A stretch of 64,000 bases of DNA from Roseburia porci (GTDB lineage: Bacteria; Bacillota; Clostridia; Lachnospirales; Lachnospiraceae): assembly GCF_009695765.1 (NCBI RefSeq), contig NZ_VUNI01000001.1, forward strand, positions 186,001-250,000. The letters run 5' to 3'. This document shows positions 37,646 to 45,308 of this stretch, in pieces; the first letter of the stretch is position 1, and each line of letters starts with the position of its first letter. The notes beneath the pieces are model-generated. The model searched no databases, was not told the DNA's origin, and saw only the letters and a program-made list of their open reading frames with translations. The position numbers and the translations under genes are program-made.

Positions 37646-38866
37646 ATGAGATTTAACACAGAACTTTTACATAGTGAGAAAATGGGAGACGAGGTGACAG
37701 GGGCAACCCTGACGCCGGTCTACCAGAGCAGTGCCTTTTATCAGACATCGGCAGAACAGCATGAAAAGCTGTTTCATAATAAAGCGAACGGATTTTCCTA
37801 TACGAGGATCAACAATCCGACGATTGCAGCATTTGAGAACCGCATGACGAAGCTGGAGCATGGAATTTCATCCATTGCCTGTTCTTCAGGTATGGCAGCA
37901 ATCACCAATGCACTGTTAAACATTGTACGGACAGGGGAAGAGATCATCGCAAGTACCAGCCTGTATGGAGGCTCCATAGATGTTTTCCATGATTTTGAAG
38001 CGTTTGGAATTCAGACAAAATTTGTGGATATCGCAGATGATAAGGCTGTGGAAGCAGCAATTACAGACAAGACCAGAGTAATCTTTGCAGAGACGATCGG
38101 TAATCCGAAACTCGATGTTGTGGATATTGCACATCTGGCTGAGCTTGCACATGCACATGGACTTCCACTTGTGATGGACAATACCGTGGCAACAGCCTAT
38201 CTGGTAAGACCGATTGAACTCGGGGCGGATGTTGTTGTAAATTCAACATCCAAATATATCAATGGAAACAGCAACGCAATCAGTGGTGTGATTACAGATT
38301 CAGGAAAATTCAAATGGGATAAGACAAAGTATCCGGGAATGGCAGAATATGCAAAATTCGGACCGTTTGCATATACAGCAAAATTAAGAAACGGTCTGTT
38401 CCGGAATACAGGAGCCTGTATGGCTCCACAGACAGCATTTTATAATCTGATCGGTATGGAGACACTTGGACTTCGTATGGAGCGCGCATGCGCTAATGCA
38501 AAAAAACTGGCCGAGTTCTTGGACAGTTATGAGGATATTATGGTAAACTATCCAGGGATACCATCCAGTCCGTGGCATGAAGTCGCAGACAGAGTACTTG
38601 AGCGTGGATATGGCGCCATTCTCACAATCCGGGTGGGTTCCAAAGAACGCGCGTTTCAGATGATGAACCGCTTAAAAATCCCAAAGATTGTATCGAATAT
38701 TGGCGATACGAAAACACTGATCATCCATCCGGAATCGACTTTGAATGCACACAGTACCGAACAGGAAAAAGAGGCAGCTGGTGTATTTGATGATCTGATC
38801 CGAATCAGCGTCGGAATTGAAGATGTAGAGGATCTTATCGAAGATTTTCGTTCTGCGATGGAATAA
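37646..38866 (+). CDS. metY: O-acetylhomoserine sulfhydrylase, MetY family
   Basis: The 406-residue Cys/Met-metabolism PLP enzyme has FSYTRINNPT near the N-terminus, CSSGMAAITNALL (cofactor phosphate binding), DNTVATAYLVRP and the cofactor lysine in NSTSKYINGNSNA. The overall shape fits O-acetylhomoserine aminocarboxypropyltransferase. It would combine O-acetylhomoserine with sulfide, or with a protein thiocarboxylate, to form homocysteine. It is followed by sulfite reductase and sulfur-carrier genes, as in the Wolinella HcyS system. A GGAGG site precedes it. Confidence 0.92.
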   Translation: MRFNTELLHSEKMGDEVTGATLTPVYQSSAFYQTSAEQHEKLFHNKANGFSYTRINNPTIAAFENRMTKLEHGISSIACSSGMAAITNALLNIVRTGEEIIASTSLYGGSIDVFHDFEAFGIQTKFVDIADDKAVEAAITDKTRVIFAETIGNPKLDVVDIAHLAELAHAHGLPLVMDNTVATAYLVRPIELGADVVVNSTSKYINGNSNAISGVITDSGKFKWDKTKYPGMAEYAKFGPFAYTAKLRNGLFRNTGACMAPQTAFYNLIGMETLGLRMERACANAKKLAEFLDSYEDIMVNYPGIPSSPWHEVADRVLERGYGAILTIRVGSKERAFQMMNRLKIPKIVSNIGDTKTLIIHPESTLNAHSTEQEKEAAGVFDDLIRISVGIEDVEDLIEDFRSAME

Positions 38867-38880
38867 TAAGGAGGAAAACT

Positions 38881-39741
38881 ATGGCAGTTGATTATGCAAC
38901 ATTGAAAAAGGGTGGCTTCATGAGACAGAAGCAGAAAAATAACTTTTCGCTTCGTCTGCAGGTCGTTGGTGGTAATCTTACCGCAGAAAATCTTACAAAA
39001 ATTGCAGAGGTGGCAGAAAAATACGGAGACGGATATGTGCATCTGACATCAAGACAGAGTGTCGAGATTCCGTTTATTAAACTGGCAGATATTGACGAAG
39101 TAAAGGAAGAACTTGCAAAAGGCGGATGTAAACCTGGTGTGTGCGGACCACGTGTTCGTACGATAACAGCATGCCAGGGAAATCAGATCTGCCCAAGTGG
39201 AAATATTGATTCCTATCGTATCGCACAGGCACTGGATGAAAGATACTATGCAAGAGAACTTCCTCATAAATTCAAATTTGGTGTTACAGGATGCCAGAAT
39301 AACTGCTTAAAAGCAGAAGAGAATGATGTCGGAATTAAAGGAGCATGTATTCCGGAATACGAAGAATCCAGCTGCATTATGTGTGGAGTCTGTGCAAAAG
39401 CCTGCCGTGAAGATGCAATTACGATCCAGGATGGCAAGCTGACATTAGATACCACAAAATGTAATTACTGCGGACGTTGTGTGAAATCCTGTCCGACAGA
39501 AGCATGGAAAGGCGAAAGCGGATATCTGGTATCTTTTGGAGGATTATTTGGTAATCATATTCACCGTGGAGAACAACTGCTTCCGGTTATTACATCCGAG
39601 GAACAGCTGTTTCGTGTAACGGATGCGGCGATCCAGTTTTTCGATGATAATGCAAACCCAAGTGAGCGTTTCCAGTTTACGCTTGAGAGGGTTGGAATAG
39701 ATAAATTTAAAGAAGTATTAAAGGAGGCATATGATGGCTGA
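38881..39741 (+). CDS. Short siroheme sulfite reductase with ferredoxin domain
   Basis: The 286-residue protein has the siroheme/[4Fe-4S] ligands as C-x5-C (ACQGNQICPSG) and C-x3-C (TGCQNNCLKAEEN). Between that and the C-terminal half is an inserted ferredoxin domain with two cluster motifs (CIMCGVCAKAC and CNYCGRCVKSCP). It is about half the size of CysI, like the small assimilatory or Dsr/Fsr-related reductases. It should reduce sulfite to sulfide for MetY and the sulfur carrier. The following gene overlaps its 3' end. Confidence 0.9.
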   Translation: MAVDYATLKKGGFMRQKQKNNFSLRLQVVGGNLTAENLTKIAEVAEKYGDGYVHLTSRQSVEIPFIKLADIDEVKEELAKGGCKPGVCGPRVRTITACQGNQICPSGNIDSYRIAQALDERYYARELPHKFKFGVTGCQNNCLKAEENDVGIKGACIPEYEESSCIMCGVCAKACREDAITIQDGKLTLDTTKCNYCGRCVKSCPTEAWKGESGYLVSFGGLFGNHIHRGEQLLPVITSEEQLFRVTDAAIQFFDDNANPSERFQFTLERVGIDKFKEVLKEAYDG

Positions 39742-39979
39742 TTTTGAAATCGATGAAAGAGTAGACATTACAGATGTTGTCTGCCCGATGACATTTGTAA
39801 AGGCAAAAGTTGCCATGGAAGAACTTGAAGTAGGCCAGATCCTTGCGGTTACCATGAATGATGGAGAACCGGTACAGAACGTACCACGCAGCTTCAAGGA
39901 GGAAGGTCAGCAGATTTTAAAGCTGATCGACAACGAGAACGGAACCTATGATCTGATCGTGAAAAAGTTAGAAGATTAG
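39734..39979 (+). CDS. TusA-like sulfurtransferase
   Basis: AAGGAGG at 39721-39727 favours the second of two tandem ATGs (39734), giving 81 residues. The TusA-fold pattern DITDVVCPMTFVKAKVAMEEL contains the sulfur-accepting Cys, but the usual CPxP is CPMT here. TusA proteins carry sulfur as a persulfide. Wedged between sulfite reductase and thioredoxin genes, this one may pass sulfur to or from the reductase; that is inference. It overlaps the reductase gene by eight bases. Confidence 0.85.
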   Translation: MADFEIDERVDITDVVCPMTFVKAKVAMEELEVGQILAVTMNDGEPVQNVPRSFKEEGQQILKLIDNENGTYDLIVKKLED

Positions 39980-40003
39980 AGATAAGGTGTCAGGAGGTGT
40001 AAG

Positions 40004-40321
40004 ATGGCAAAACGTGTAAGTGGTGAAGAATTTCAAACAGAAGTATTAAGCGCCGCACTTCCGGTGCTGGTTGAATTCTATTCGGACAGCTGTATTCCTT
40101 GCAAACAGTTATCCCCGATTCTGGGAGGAATTGAAGATGACTACGAGGATAAAATCAAAGTTGTTAAAGTAAATGTGAATTTTGACGCAGATCTTGCGGC
40201 AGAATATAAAGTGATGGCTTCTCCGACAATTCTTTTTTTCAAAGAAGGGAAAGAAGTGGAGCGAATCCGTGGTCTGGTAAAAAGACCGGAGTTGGAAAAT
40301 GTTGTAAAGAATTTCATTTAG
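40004..40321 (+). CDS. Thioredoxin with CIPC active site
   Basis: The 105-residue thioredoxin has VLVEFYSDSCIPCKQLSP with redox cysteines at residues 30 and 33 (CIPC instead of CGPC) and the cis-Pro in VMASPTILFFKEG. An atypical active site in the sulfur operon suggests a dedicated electron donor for the sulfur pathway, probably paired with the reductase-like protein at 41834. A CAGGAGG site precedes the ATG. Confidence 0.9.
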   Translation: MAKRVSGEEFQTEVLSAALPVLVEFYSDSCIPCKQLSPILGGIEDDYEDKIKVVKVNVNFDADLAAEYKVMASPTILFFKEGKEVERIRGLVKRPELENVVKNFI

Positions 40322-40333
40322 GAGGAAAGAAAA

Positions 40334-40543
40334 ATGGTTGTAACAATTGCAGGAGAAAAGAAGGATATCGCAGAAAAGACGACAGTCGCAAAGCTGATCG
40401 TAGATGAAAATGTAGATAATCCACAGTACGTTACAGTAACAGTAAACGATGAGTTTGTAGACAGGGATGCATTCGAGACAACAGAGATCAAAGAGAATGA
40501 TACAATCGAGTTCCTGTATTTCATGGGAGGAGGACAGTTCTAG
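40334..40543 (+). CDS. ThiS/MoaD-like sulfur carrier protein, HcyS type
   Basis: This 69-residue ubiquitin-like protein has the ThiS fold pattern (VTIAGEKKDIAEKTTVAKL ... NDTIEFLYFM) and ends GGGQF. Active ThiS proteins end in a bare Gly-Gly; here two residues (Gln-Phe) must be removed first. In Wolinella succinogenes the carrier HcyS is made with an extra C-terminal residue removed by the protease HcyD, which makes the adjacent JAMM gene meaningful. After adenylation and sulfide addition it would carry a thiocarboxylate to MetY. The stop overlaps the next GTG start. Confidence 0.88.
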   Translation: MVVTIAGEKKDIAEKTTVAKLIVDENVDNPQYVTVTVNDEFVDRDAFETTEIKENDTIEFLYFMGGGQF

Positions 40544-41349
40544 TGGCATTTACAAATGAACAGATGGAACGCTACTCCAGACATATTATTTTGCAGGAAG
40601 TTGGCGTGAAAGGACAGAAAAAATTATTAAACGGTAAAGTTCTGATCATTGGTGCAGGCGGACTTGGCGCTCCAGCTGCAATGTATCTTGCAGCAGCCGG
40701 TGTCGGAACAATCGGTATCGTTGATGCGGATGAAGTAGATCTTTCCAATTTACAGCGTCAGATCATTCATGGAACCGCAGATGTAGGAAAAGCAAAAGTA
40801 AAATCTGCAAAAGAAACCATGAATGCAATGAACCCGGATGTAACGGTAAATACATACCGTGAATTTGTAACATCCGAAAATATTATGGATCTGATCAAGG
40901 ATTATGATTTTATCATTGATGGAACTGATAATTTCCCGGCAAAATTCCTGATCAACGATGCATGTGTCATGGCGAAAAAACCATTTTCCCATGCAGGAAT
41001 TATCCGTTTCAAGGGACAGCTTATGACCTATGTTCCGGGAGAAGGACCATGCTACCGTTGTGTATTCAAAAATCCACCACCAAAGGATGCAGTTCCGACC
41101 TGCAAACAGGCCGGTGTAATCGGTGCGATGGGCGGCGTAATCGGAAGTCTTCAGGCAATGGAGGCAATTAAATATCTGATCGGTGTTGGCGATCTTCTGA
41201 CTGGAAAATTACTGACATTTGATGCTTTGAAGATGGAATTCCATACGGTAAAACTTCCAAAGGCAAACGGTGGCTGTGCAGTCTGCGGAGATCATCCGAC
41301 AATTACAGAACTGATTGACTATGAACAGATCGAATGTGATGGAAAGTAG
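40543..41349 (+). CDS. ThiF/MoeB-family carrier-activating enzyme, HcyF type
   Basis: The GTG start overlaps the carrier stop (TAGTG) with AGGAGG 11 bases upstream. The 268-residue E1-like enzyme has GAGGLGAPAAMYLAAAG for ATP, DGTDNFPAKFLINDACV, and two CxxC pairs (CYRC and CAVC) for structural zinc. A Cys lies in PTCKQAGVIG. It should adenylate the processed C-terminal glycine of the carrier so that sulfide can form a thiocarboxylate. No rhodanese domain is present, consistent with direct use of sulfide. Confidence 0.92.
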   Translation: MAFTNEQMERYSRHIILQEVGVKGQKKLLNGKVLIIGAGGLGAPAAMYLAAAGVGTIGIVDADEVDLSNLQRQIIHGTADVGKAKVKSAKETMNAMNPDVTVNTYREFVTSENIMDLIKDYDFIIDGTDNFPAKFLINDACVMAKKPFSHAGIIRFKGQLMTYVPGEGPCYRCVFKNPPPKDAVPTCKQAGVIGAMGGVIGSLQAMEAIKYLIGVGDLLTGKLLTFDALKMEFHTVKLPKANGGCAVCGDHPTITELIDYEQIECDGK

Positions 41350-41357
41350 GTTTTGGC

Positions 41358-41771
41358 ATGCTGAAAATGAAAAAAGAGGATTACACAAAAATCCTGGAAT
41401 TTTGTAAAGAAGGTCTTCCAAATGAGTCCTGTGGTCTGCTTGGCGGAACCAAAGAGGGCGATGTGAAAACAATCGAGAAGGTGTATCTTCTGACTAATAT
41501 CGATGCAAGCAATGAGCATTTTTCAATGGATCCGAAAGAGCAGTTTGCAGCGGTAAAGGATATGCGTGCGAACGGATATCAGCTTCTTGGCAATTTTCAT
41601 TCGCATCCGGAATCTCCATCAAGACCTTCAGAAGAGGATAAAAGACTTGCGTTTGATCCAAAGATCAATTATCTGATCTTATCTCTGATGGACATGGAGA
41701 ATCCAGTACTCAATGCGTTTGTGATCGATGCGGAGAAAAACGTCAGCAAAGAAGAACTTGTGATTGAATAA
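41358..41771 (+). CDS. JAMM/Mov34 metalloprotease, HcyD type
   Basis: The 137-residue protein has the full JAMM zinc site: Glu23 (NESCGLLGG), His81 and His83 in GNFHSHPESPSRPSEED, Ser91 and Asp94. Bacterial stand-alone JAMM proteins process ThiS-like carriers. The predicted jobs are to trim Gln-Phe from the carrier tail and to release homocysteine (or cysteine) from the carrier conjugate after the MetY reaction. It lies directly after the activating enzyme. Confidence 0.92.
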   Translation: MLKMKKEDYTKILEFCKEGLPNESCGLLGGTKEGDVKTIEKVYLLTNIDASNEHFSMDPKEQFAAVKDMRANGYQLLGNFHSHPESPSRPSEEDKRLAFDPKINYLILSLMDMENPVLNAFVIDAEKNVSKEELVIE

Positions 41772-41833
41772 TTATTTTTCTGTATCTGTAATGGAGAAGC
41801 AGTCGAATATTTAAGAATAGGAATTGGAATAAG

Positions 41834-42751
41834 ATGGATAAAAAGTATAAGGATCTTGTAATTATTGGAAGTGGACCGGCAGGACTGGCAGCAGCAGTTT
41901 ATGGAAAACGAGCCATGCTGGATGAGGTCGTTCTGGAACGGGAGATGATCGGTGGCGGTCAGATCGTTACAACGGAACGCGTAGATAATTATCTGGGATT
42001 ATACGGAATCGGTGGCTATGAACTGGCAGAGAAATTTAAGGAACATGCGGATGCACTTCAGGTTCCATTTCTTGAGACCGGTGCAGAAACAATCACAGAT
42101 TGCGGTGCATATAAAGAGATAAAGCTCGAAAACGGAGATACGATTGAGGCAAAGGCGGTACTTCTTGCAACCGGAGCAACCCATAAAAAGCTGGGGGCAA
42201 AGGGCGAAGAGGCGTTTGCCGGAGCAGGTGTGTCCTATTGTGCGACATGCGATGGAGCATTTTTCGCAGGAAAAACAGTCGCTGTTGCAGGTGGCGGAGA
42301 TGTTGCGCTCGAGGATGCATTGTATCTTTCCGGAGTTTGTGAAAAAATTTATCTGGTTCACCGCAGAGATGAATTCCGGGCTGCAAAAACATTACAGGAA
42401 AAGGTAAAAAATACGACGAATATTGAGTTTCTTCCGTTTTACGAGATCCGGGAGATTGGTGGAACAGAGACTGTAGAGTATATCGTACTTCAGAATAATC
42501 AGAGCAGGGAAGAAAGAAAGCTTGAAGTTTCGGGAGTATTTATTGCAATCGGAATGGAACCGCAGAGTGAAATCCTGAAAGGAATCGCAGAAATGGATGA
42601 GAGAGGCTATGTCAAAGCCACAGAGGATTGCCGTACCAGTGCAAAAGGAATTTATGTTGCCGGAGATGTGAGAACAAAATCATTACGGCAGATCATCACT
42701 GCTGTTTCAGATGGTGCCAATGCGGTGGCATCGATCGAACAGGATCGTTAA
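41834..42751 (+). CDS. trxB: Thioredoxin reductase-like flavoprotein
   Basis: The 305-residue protein has the FAD motif IIGSGPAGLAAAVYG, the redox pair C136ATC139 in SYCATCDG, the second nucleotide site VAVAGGGDVALEDAL, and the C-terminal GIYVAGDVRTKSLRQI. It should reduce a thioredoxin with NADPH (or with ferredoxin, as in some clostridial relatives). As last gene of the sulfur run, it probably serves the CIPC thioredoxin. A terminator follows. Confidence 0.92.
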   Translation: MDKKYKDLVIIGSGPAGLAAAVYGKRAMLDEVVLEREMIGGGQIVTTERVDNYLGLYGIGGYELAEKFKEHADALQVPFLETGAETITDCGAYKEIKLENGDTIEAKAVLLATGATHKKLGAKGEEAFAGAGVSYCATCDGAFFAGKTVAVAGGGDVALEDALYLSGVCEKIYLVHRRDEFRAAKTLQEKVKNTTNIEFLPFYEIREIGGTETVEYIVLQNNQSREERKLEVSGVFIAIGMEPQSEILKGIAEMDERGYVKATEDCRTSAKGIYVAGDVRTKSLRQIITAVSDGANAVASIEQDR

Positions 42752-42761
42752 ATGGAATAAG

Positions 42762-42798
42762 AAAAGGGAAACCGGTGTGTTATCCGGTTTCCCTTTTT
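42762..42798 (+). terminator. Terminator of the sulfur operon
   Basis: AAAAGGGAAACCGG pairs with CCGGTTTCCCTTTT across an eight-base loop, followed by T. Confidence 0.92.
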
Positions 42799-42847
42799 GC
42801 TGTTATCGATTCACAGTCGCTGCATTGTCTGGGGGCAGTCTGATATA

Positions 42848-43000
42848 CTAGAAAGTAAGATCCGTCCTGTTTTTTAAAAGTCTTGCACCGTTTACAATCA
42901 GAAGTATTCCGGATGCAATTCCTCCGATCAGAATGCAGATACCAAGTACCAGATTAGCGGCACCGGCAGATCCCATGGTTTTATATGCTTTCTCTTCCAT
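42848..43000 (-). CDS. 50-residue membrane peptide
   Basis: A small minus-strand gene: ATG at 42998-43000, TAG at 42848-42850, with AGGAGG nine bases before the start and a TATAAT promoter further upstream. The peptide begins MEEKAYKTMG, has one long hydrophobic stretch (about residues 13-37, rich in Gly, Ile and Leu) and ends with a basic segment (NGARLLKNRTDL). It is convergent to the sulfur operon. I do not recognise the family; its good initiation signals argue that it is real. Confidence 0.65.
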   Translation of the reverse strand: MEEKAYKTMGSAGAANLVLGICILIGGIASGILLIVNGARLLKNRTDLTF

Positions 43001-43047
43001 TTATGAAAACCTCCTTGCTGAATATATACGTATCATGTATTGTATCT

Positions 43048-43076
43048 ATTATATCAGATTCCAGATATTTTGGCGA
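43048..43076 (-). promoter_or_regulatory. Promoter of the 50-residue membrane peptide
   Basis: On the minus strand TCGCCA (43071-43076) and a perfect TATAAT (43048-43053) are 17 bases apart. The rest of the 159-base gap before uppP holds only the uppP promoter. Confidence 0.55.
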
Positions 43077-43095
43077 GAGAAGAATGGACCGGGGA

Positions 43096-43124
43096 TTGCT
43101 ATTTTATTATGAAAATCATATAAT
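43096..43124 (+). promoter_or_regulatory. uppP promoter
   Basis: TTGCTA (43096-43101) and TATAAT (43119-43124) are 17 bases apart, 35 bases before the start codon. Confidence 0.7.
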
Positions 43125-43159
43125 GGGAAAGACACAAAACTAAGAAAGAGAGTACTATC

Positions 43160-44023
43160 ATGGAGATTATTGAGATTTTAAAAGCGATTCTGTTTGGAAT
43201 CGTAGAGGGAATTACAGAATGGCTTCCAATCAGCAGTACAGGACATATGATCCTGTTGAATGATATTGTGAAGCTGGATGTATCCAAGGAGTTCTACAGT
43301 ATGTTTCAGGTTGTGATCCAGCTTGGAGCGATTCTTGCCGTTGTTGTTTTGTTCTGGAACGATATCTGGCCATTTGGACGACAGAACAATGCAGAACCTT
43401 TGGCACAACATGGCGCAGGGGCATGGATCAAAACGGATATTTTTAAATTATGGTTTCATATTCTGGTATCTACAATTCCGGCAGCGATTGTAGGTGTTTT
43501 ATTTGACGATTTGTTTGAGGAACTTTTTTACAATTACCGTGTCGTATCGATTATGCTGATTATTTTTGGTGTCGCATTTATTGTGATTGAGAATCATAAT
43601 AAACATCAGAAACCAGCGGTTACCGAAGCAAAGGATATTACATATGCCCTTGCATTCTGGATTGGTATGTTTCAGCTGATCGCAGCAATCTTTCCGGGAA
43701 CATCACGTTCCGGTGCTACCATTGTAGGTGCACTGCTTCTTGGAGTTTCCAGAAAAGCGGCAGCAGAATATACCTTTTACCTTGCGGTTCCGGTTATGTT
43801 CGGTGCAAGTCTTTTGAAAATCTTAAAGTTTGGTCTGCACTTTACAACGATAGAAGCAACGATTCTTTTAGTTGGAATGATTGTTGCATTTGTTGTTTCG
43901 CTTATTGTAATCAAATTCCTGATGGGTTACATCAAGAAACATGATTTTAAAGTATTTGGCTGGTACCGCATCGTGCTTGGCGCAATTGTATTAGCCTGTG
44001 GATTTGCAGGACTGATCAAATAA
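43160..44023 (+). CDS. uppP: Undecaprenyl-diphosphate phosphatase
   Basis: The 287-residue polytopic membrane protein has the BacA/UppP motifs GIVEGITEWLPISSTGHM near residue 13 and FPGTSRSGATIVGALLLG near residue 182, both carrying catalytic residues. It dephosphorylates undecaprenyl diphosphate to recycle the lipid carrier for wall and polysaccharide synthesis, and confers bacitracin tolerance. It is monocistronic between its own promoter and terminator. Confidence 0.97.
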   Translation: MEIIEILKAILFGIVEGITEWLPISSTGHMILLNDIVKLDVSKEFYSMFQVVIQLGAILAVVVLFWNDIWPFGRQNNAEPLAQHGAGAWIKTDIFKLWFHILVSTIPAAIVGVLFDDLFEELFYNYRVVSIMLIIFGVAFIVIENHNKHQKPAVTEAKDITYALAFWIGMFQLIAAIFPGTSRSGATIVGALLLGVSRKAAAEYTFYLAVPVMFGASLLKILKFGLHFTTIEATILLVGMIVAFVVSLIVIKFLMGYIKKHDFKVFGWYRIVLGAIVLACGFAGLIK

Positions 44024-44044
44024 ACAGAGTCTGAGAAGGCAAAA

Positions 44045-44080
44045 CAAGGGAGAGCAGGATATCTGCTCTCCCTTGTCTGT
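44045..44080. terminator. Terminator after uppP
   Basis: CAAGGGAGAGCAG pairs with CTGCTCTCCCTTG around GATAT. The following T-run is short (TCTGT), so efficiency is uncertain. It may also stop transcription from degV. The 190 bases from here to degV show no convincing gene or RNA. Confidence 0.75.
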
Positions 44081-44273
44081 CAGAATATACGAGTACAAGT
44101 TCATGAGAACGTCTGCTCGTATAAAGGTGGATCTCGCTGACATACCAGACCTGATCGTCAGAAGTGAAGAGATTACTGCGTGTCTGAAAACTGGTTACAG
44201 ATACCACAGAAATTTAGAGGGGTTTCACTCTGACAGTATGGATGCCGGCTTGAAGTAAGAAAAACCAAACGAA

Positions 44274-45122
44274 TTATTTATGGAAAAAGGACACACAGAT
44301 AGCGCCAGGGCCTGCATGCGTTCCGATGGTACTTCCAATTGTACTGATTGGAAGCGTGGAAGCATGATCAGCCCAGAGATCTGCGCTGTCCTTTATGTAC
44401 TTTTGAAGCAGTGTGTCATCCAGACCACTGTAACCTAACATATACGGCATGTTAAAATCAATGCCGCCTTTATTTTTTACTTCCTGGATCAGAATGTTGT
44501 TCCCGCTTTTAGAACCACGGGCTTTGCCAAGGAACACAACTTCACCTTTTTCAATCGCGATGACCGGTTTGATGGAAAGTACATTTCCAGCCCAGGCAGC
44601 AGTGCGGGAGATACGTCCTCCCTGTTTTAAGTATTCCAAAGTATCAAATACCGCAAGAACACAGACCTCCTGTTTTTTTTCATCTAATTTCGCTGCAATT
44701 TCTTCAGCAGAAAATCCCTGATCGCGTAACTGAACCGCATATAATATGAGAATCTGTTCTCCAAGGCAGACATTCAGACTGTCCACAAGGGTGATGCAGT
44801 CTTCATAACCATCCAGGGCAATATGTGCACTCTGGTAAGTTCCGGAAAGAAGAGAAGACAGACAGATGACAACTGCAGTATCTCCGGCTTCTTTGATCTC
44901 CTTGAATTTGGTTTCAAAATCATGAGGGGAAACCTGACTGGTTGTAGGGATAGTTCCGCATTCAATCAATTTTTCATAGAATTCTTTATGGGAGAGTGTA
45001 ACTCCATCCAGATATTCTTCCTCACCGAAAATAGTTTTTAACGGCATATAATCAAGATTCATTGCATCCGCGCGTTCTTTCGTAAGATCAGATGCAGAAT
45101 CTACAACGATTCGTACGCTCAT
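44274..45122 (-). CDS. DegV family fatty-acid-binding protein
   Basis: The 282-residue protein has DegV hallmarks: MSVRIVVDSASDLTKE at the start, TSQVSPHDFETKF, SSLLSGTYQSA and LEYLKQGGRIS. DegV/FakB proteins bind a fatty acid and present it to the FakA kinase for incorporation into phospholipid. Its promoter is flanked by two palindromes resembling the site of the fatty-acid regulator FabT, which supports a lipid role. It is monocistronic, with a GGAGG site before the ATG. Confidence 0.93.
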   Translation of the reverse strand: MSVRIVVDSASDLTKERADAMNLDYMPLKTIFGEEEYLDGVTLSHKEFYEKLIECGTIPTTSQVSPHDFETKFKEIKEAGDTAVVICLSSLLSGTYQSAHIALDGYEDCITLVDSLNVCLGEQILILYAVQLRDQGFSAEEIAAKLDEKKQEVCVLAVFDTLEYLKQGGRISRTAAWAGNVLSIKPVIAIEKGEVVFLGKARGSKSGNNILIQEVKNKGGIDFNMPYMLGYSGLDDTLLQKYIKDSADLWADHASTLPISTIGSTIGTHAGPGAICVSFFHK

Positions 45123-45144
45123 AATGTTCCTCCAATAAAAATAC

Positions 45145-45157
45145 TTTGACTATCAAA
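45145..45157. promoter_or_regulatory. FabT-like operator, downstream copy
   Basis: TTTGACTATCAAA is an imperfect palindrome close to TTTGATTATCAAA, lying just after the degV -10 element, near the expected transcription start. Confidence 0.5.
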
Positions 45158-45165
45158 CAAAATAC

Positions 45166-45194
45166 AATATAACGGAATGGAACCTGTTTGTCAA
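45166..45194 (-). promoter_or_regulatory. degV promoter
   Basis: On the minus strand a perfect TTGACA (45189-45194), a 17-base spacer and TATATT (45166-45171) form a strong sigma-A promoter. Confidence 0.82.
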
Positions 45195-45199
45195 GATAT

Positions 45200-45212
45200 T
45201 TTGATAATCAAA
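45200..45212. promoter_or_regulatory. FabT-like operator, upstream copy
   Basis: TTTGATAATCAAA (TTTGATTATCAAA on the minus strand) is a palindrome matching the core of the FabT operator known from streptococci. It sits immediately upstream of the degV -35 element, 55 bases centre to centre from the second copy. Confidence 0.6.
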
Positions 45213-45235
45213 CTATTTTGGGACAGGGGGGAATG

Positions 45236-45264
45236 TTGACGAGCAGTGAGAAAGAAAATATAAT
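45236..45264 (+). promoter_or_regulatory. Promoter of the flippase-GT2 unit
   Basis: TTGACG (45236-45241), a 17-base spacer and a perfect TATAAT (45259-45264). Confidence 0.8.
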
Positions 45265-45308
45265 AAAAAGAGCAATAGTAATCATTTGAAATGGAAGGAC
45301 AGGACAAA

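Noticed and set aside
33078-39741. Dissimilatory sulfate reduction locus
   Set aside because: AprAB is present, but DsrAB, Qmo and soluble ATP sulfurylase (Sat) are not; CysDN, the sulfate importer and MetY indicate assimilation.
44073-44258. Open frame of 61 codons between uppP and degV, also open on the minus strand
   Set aside because: It has no ribosome binding site and starts inside the region just after the uppP terminator; its composition gives no family signal.
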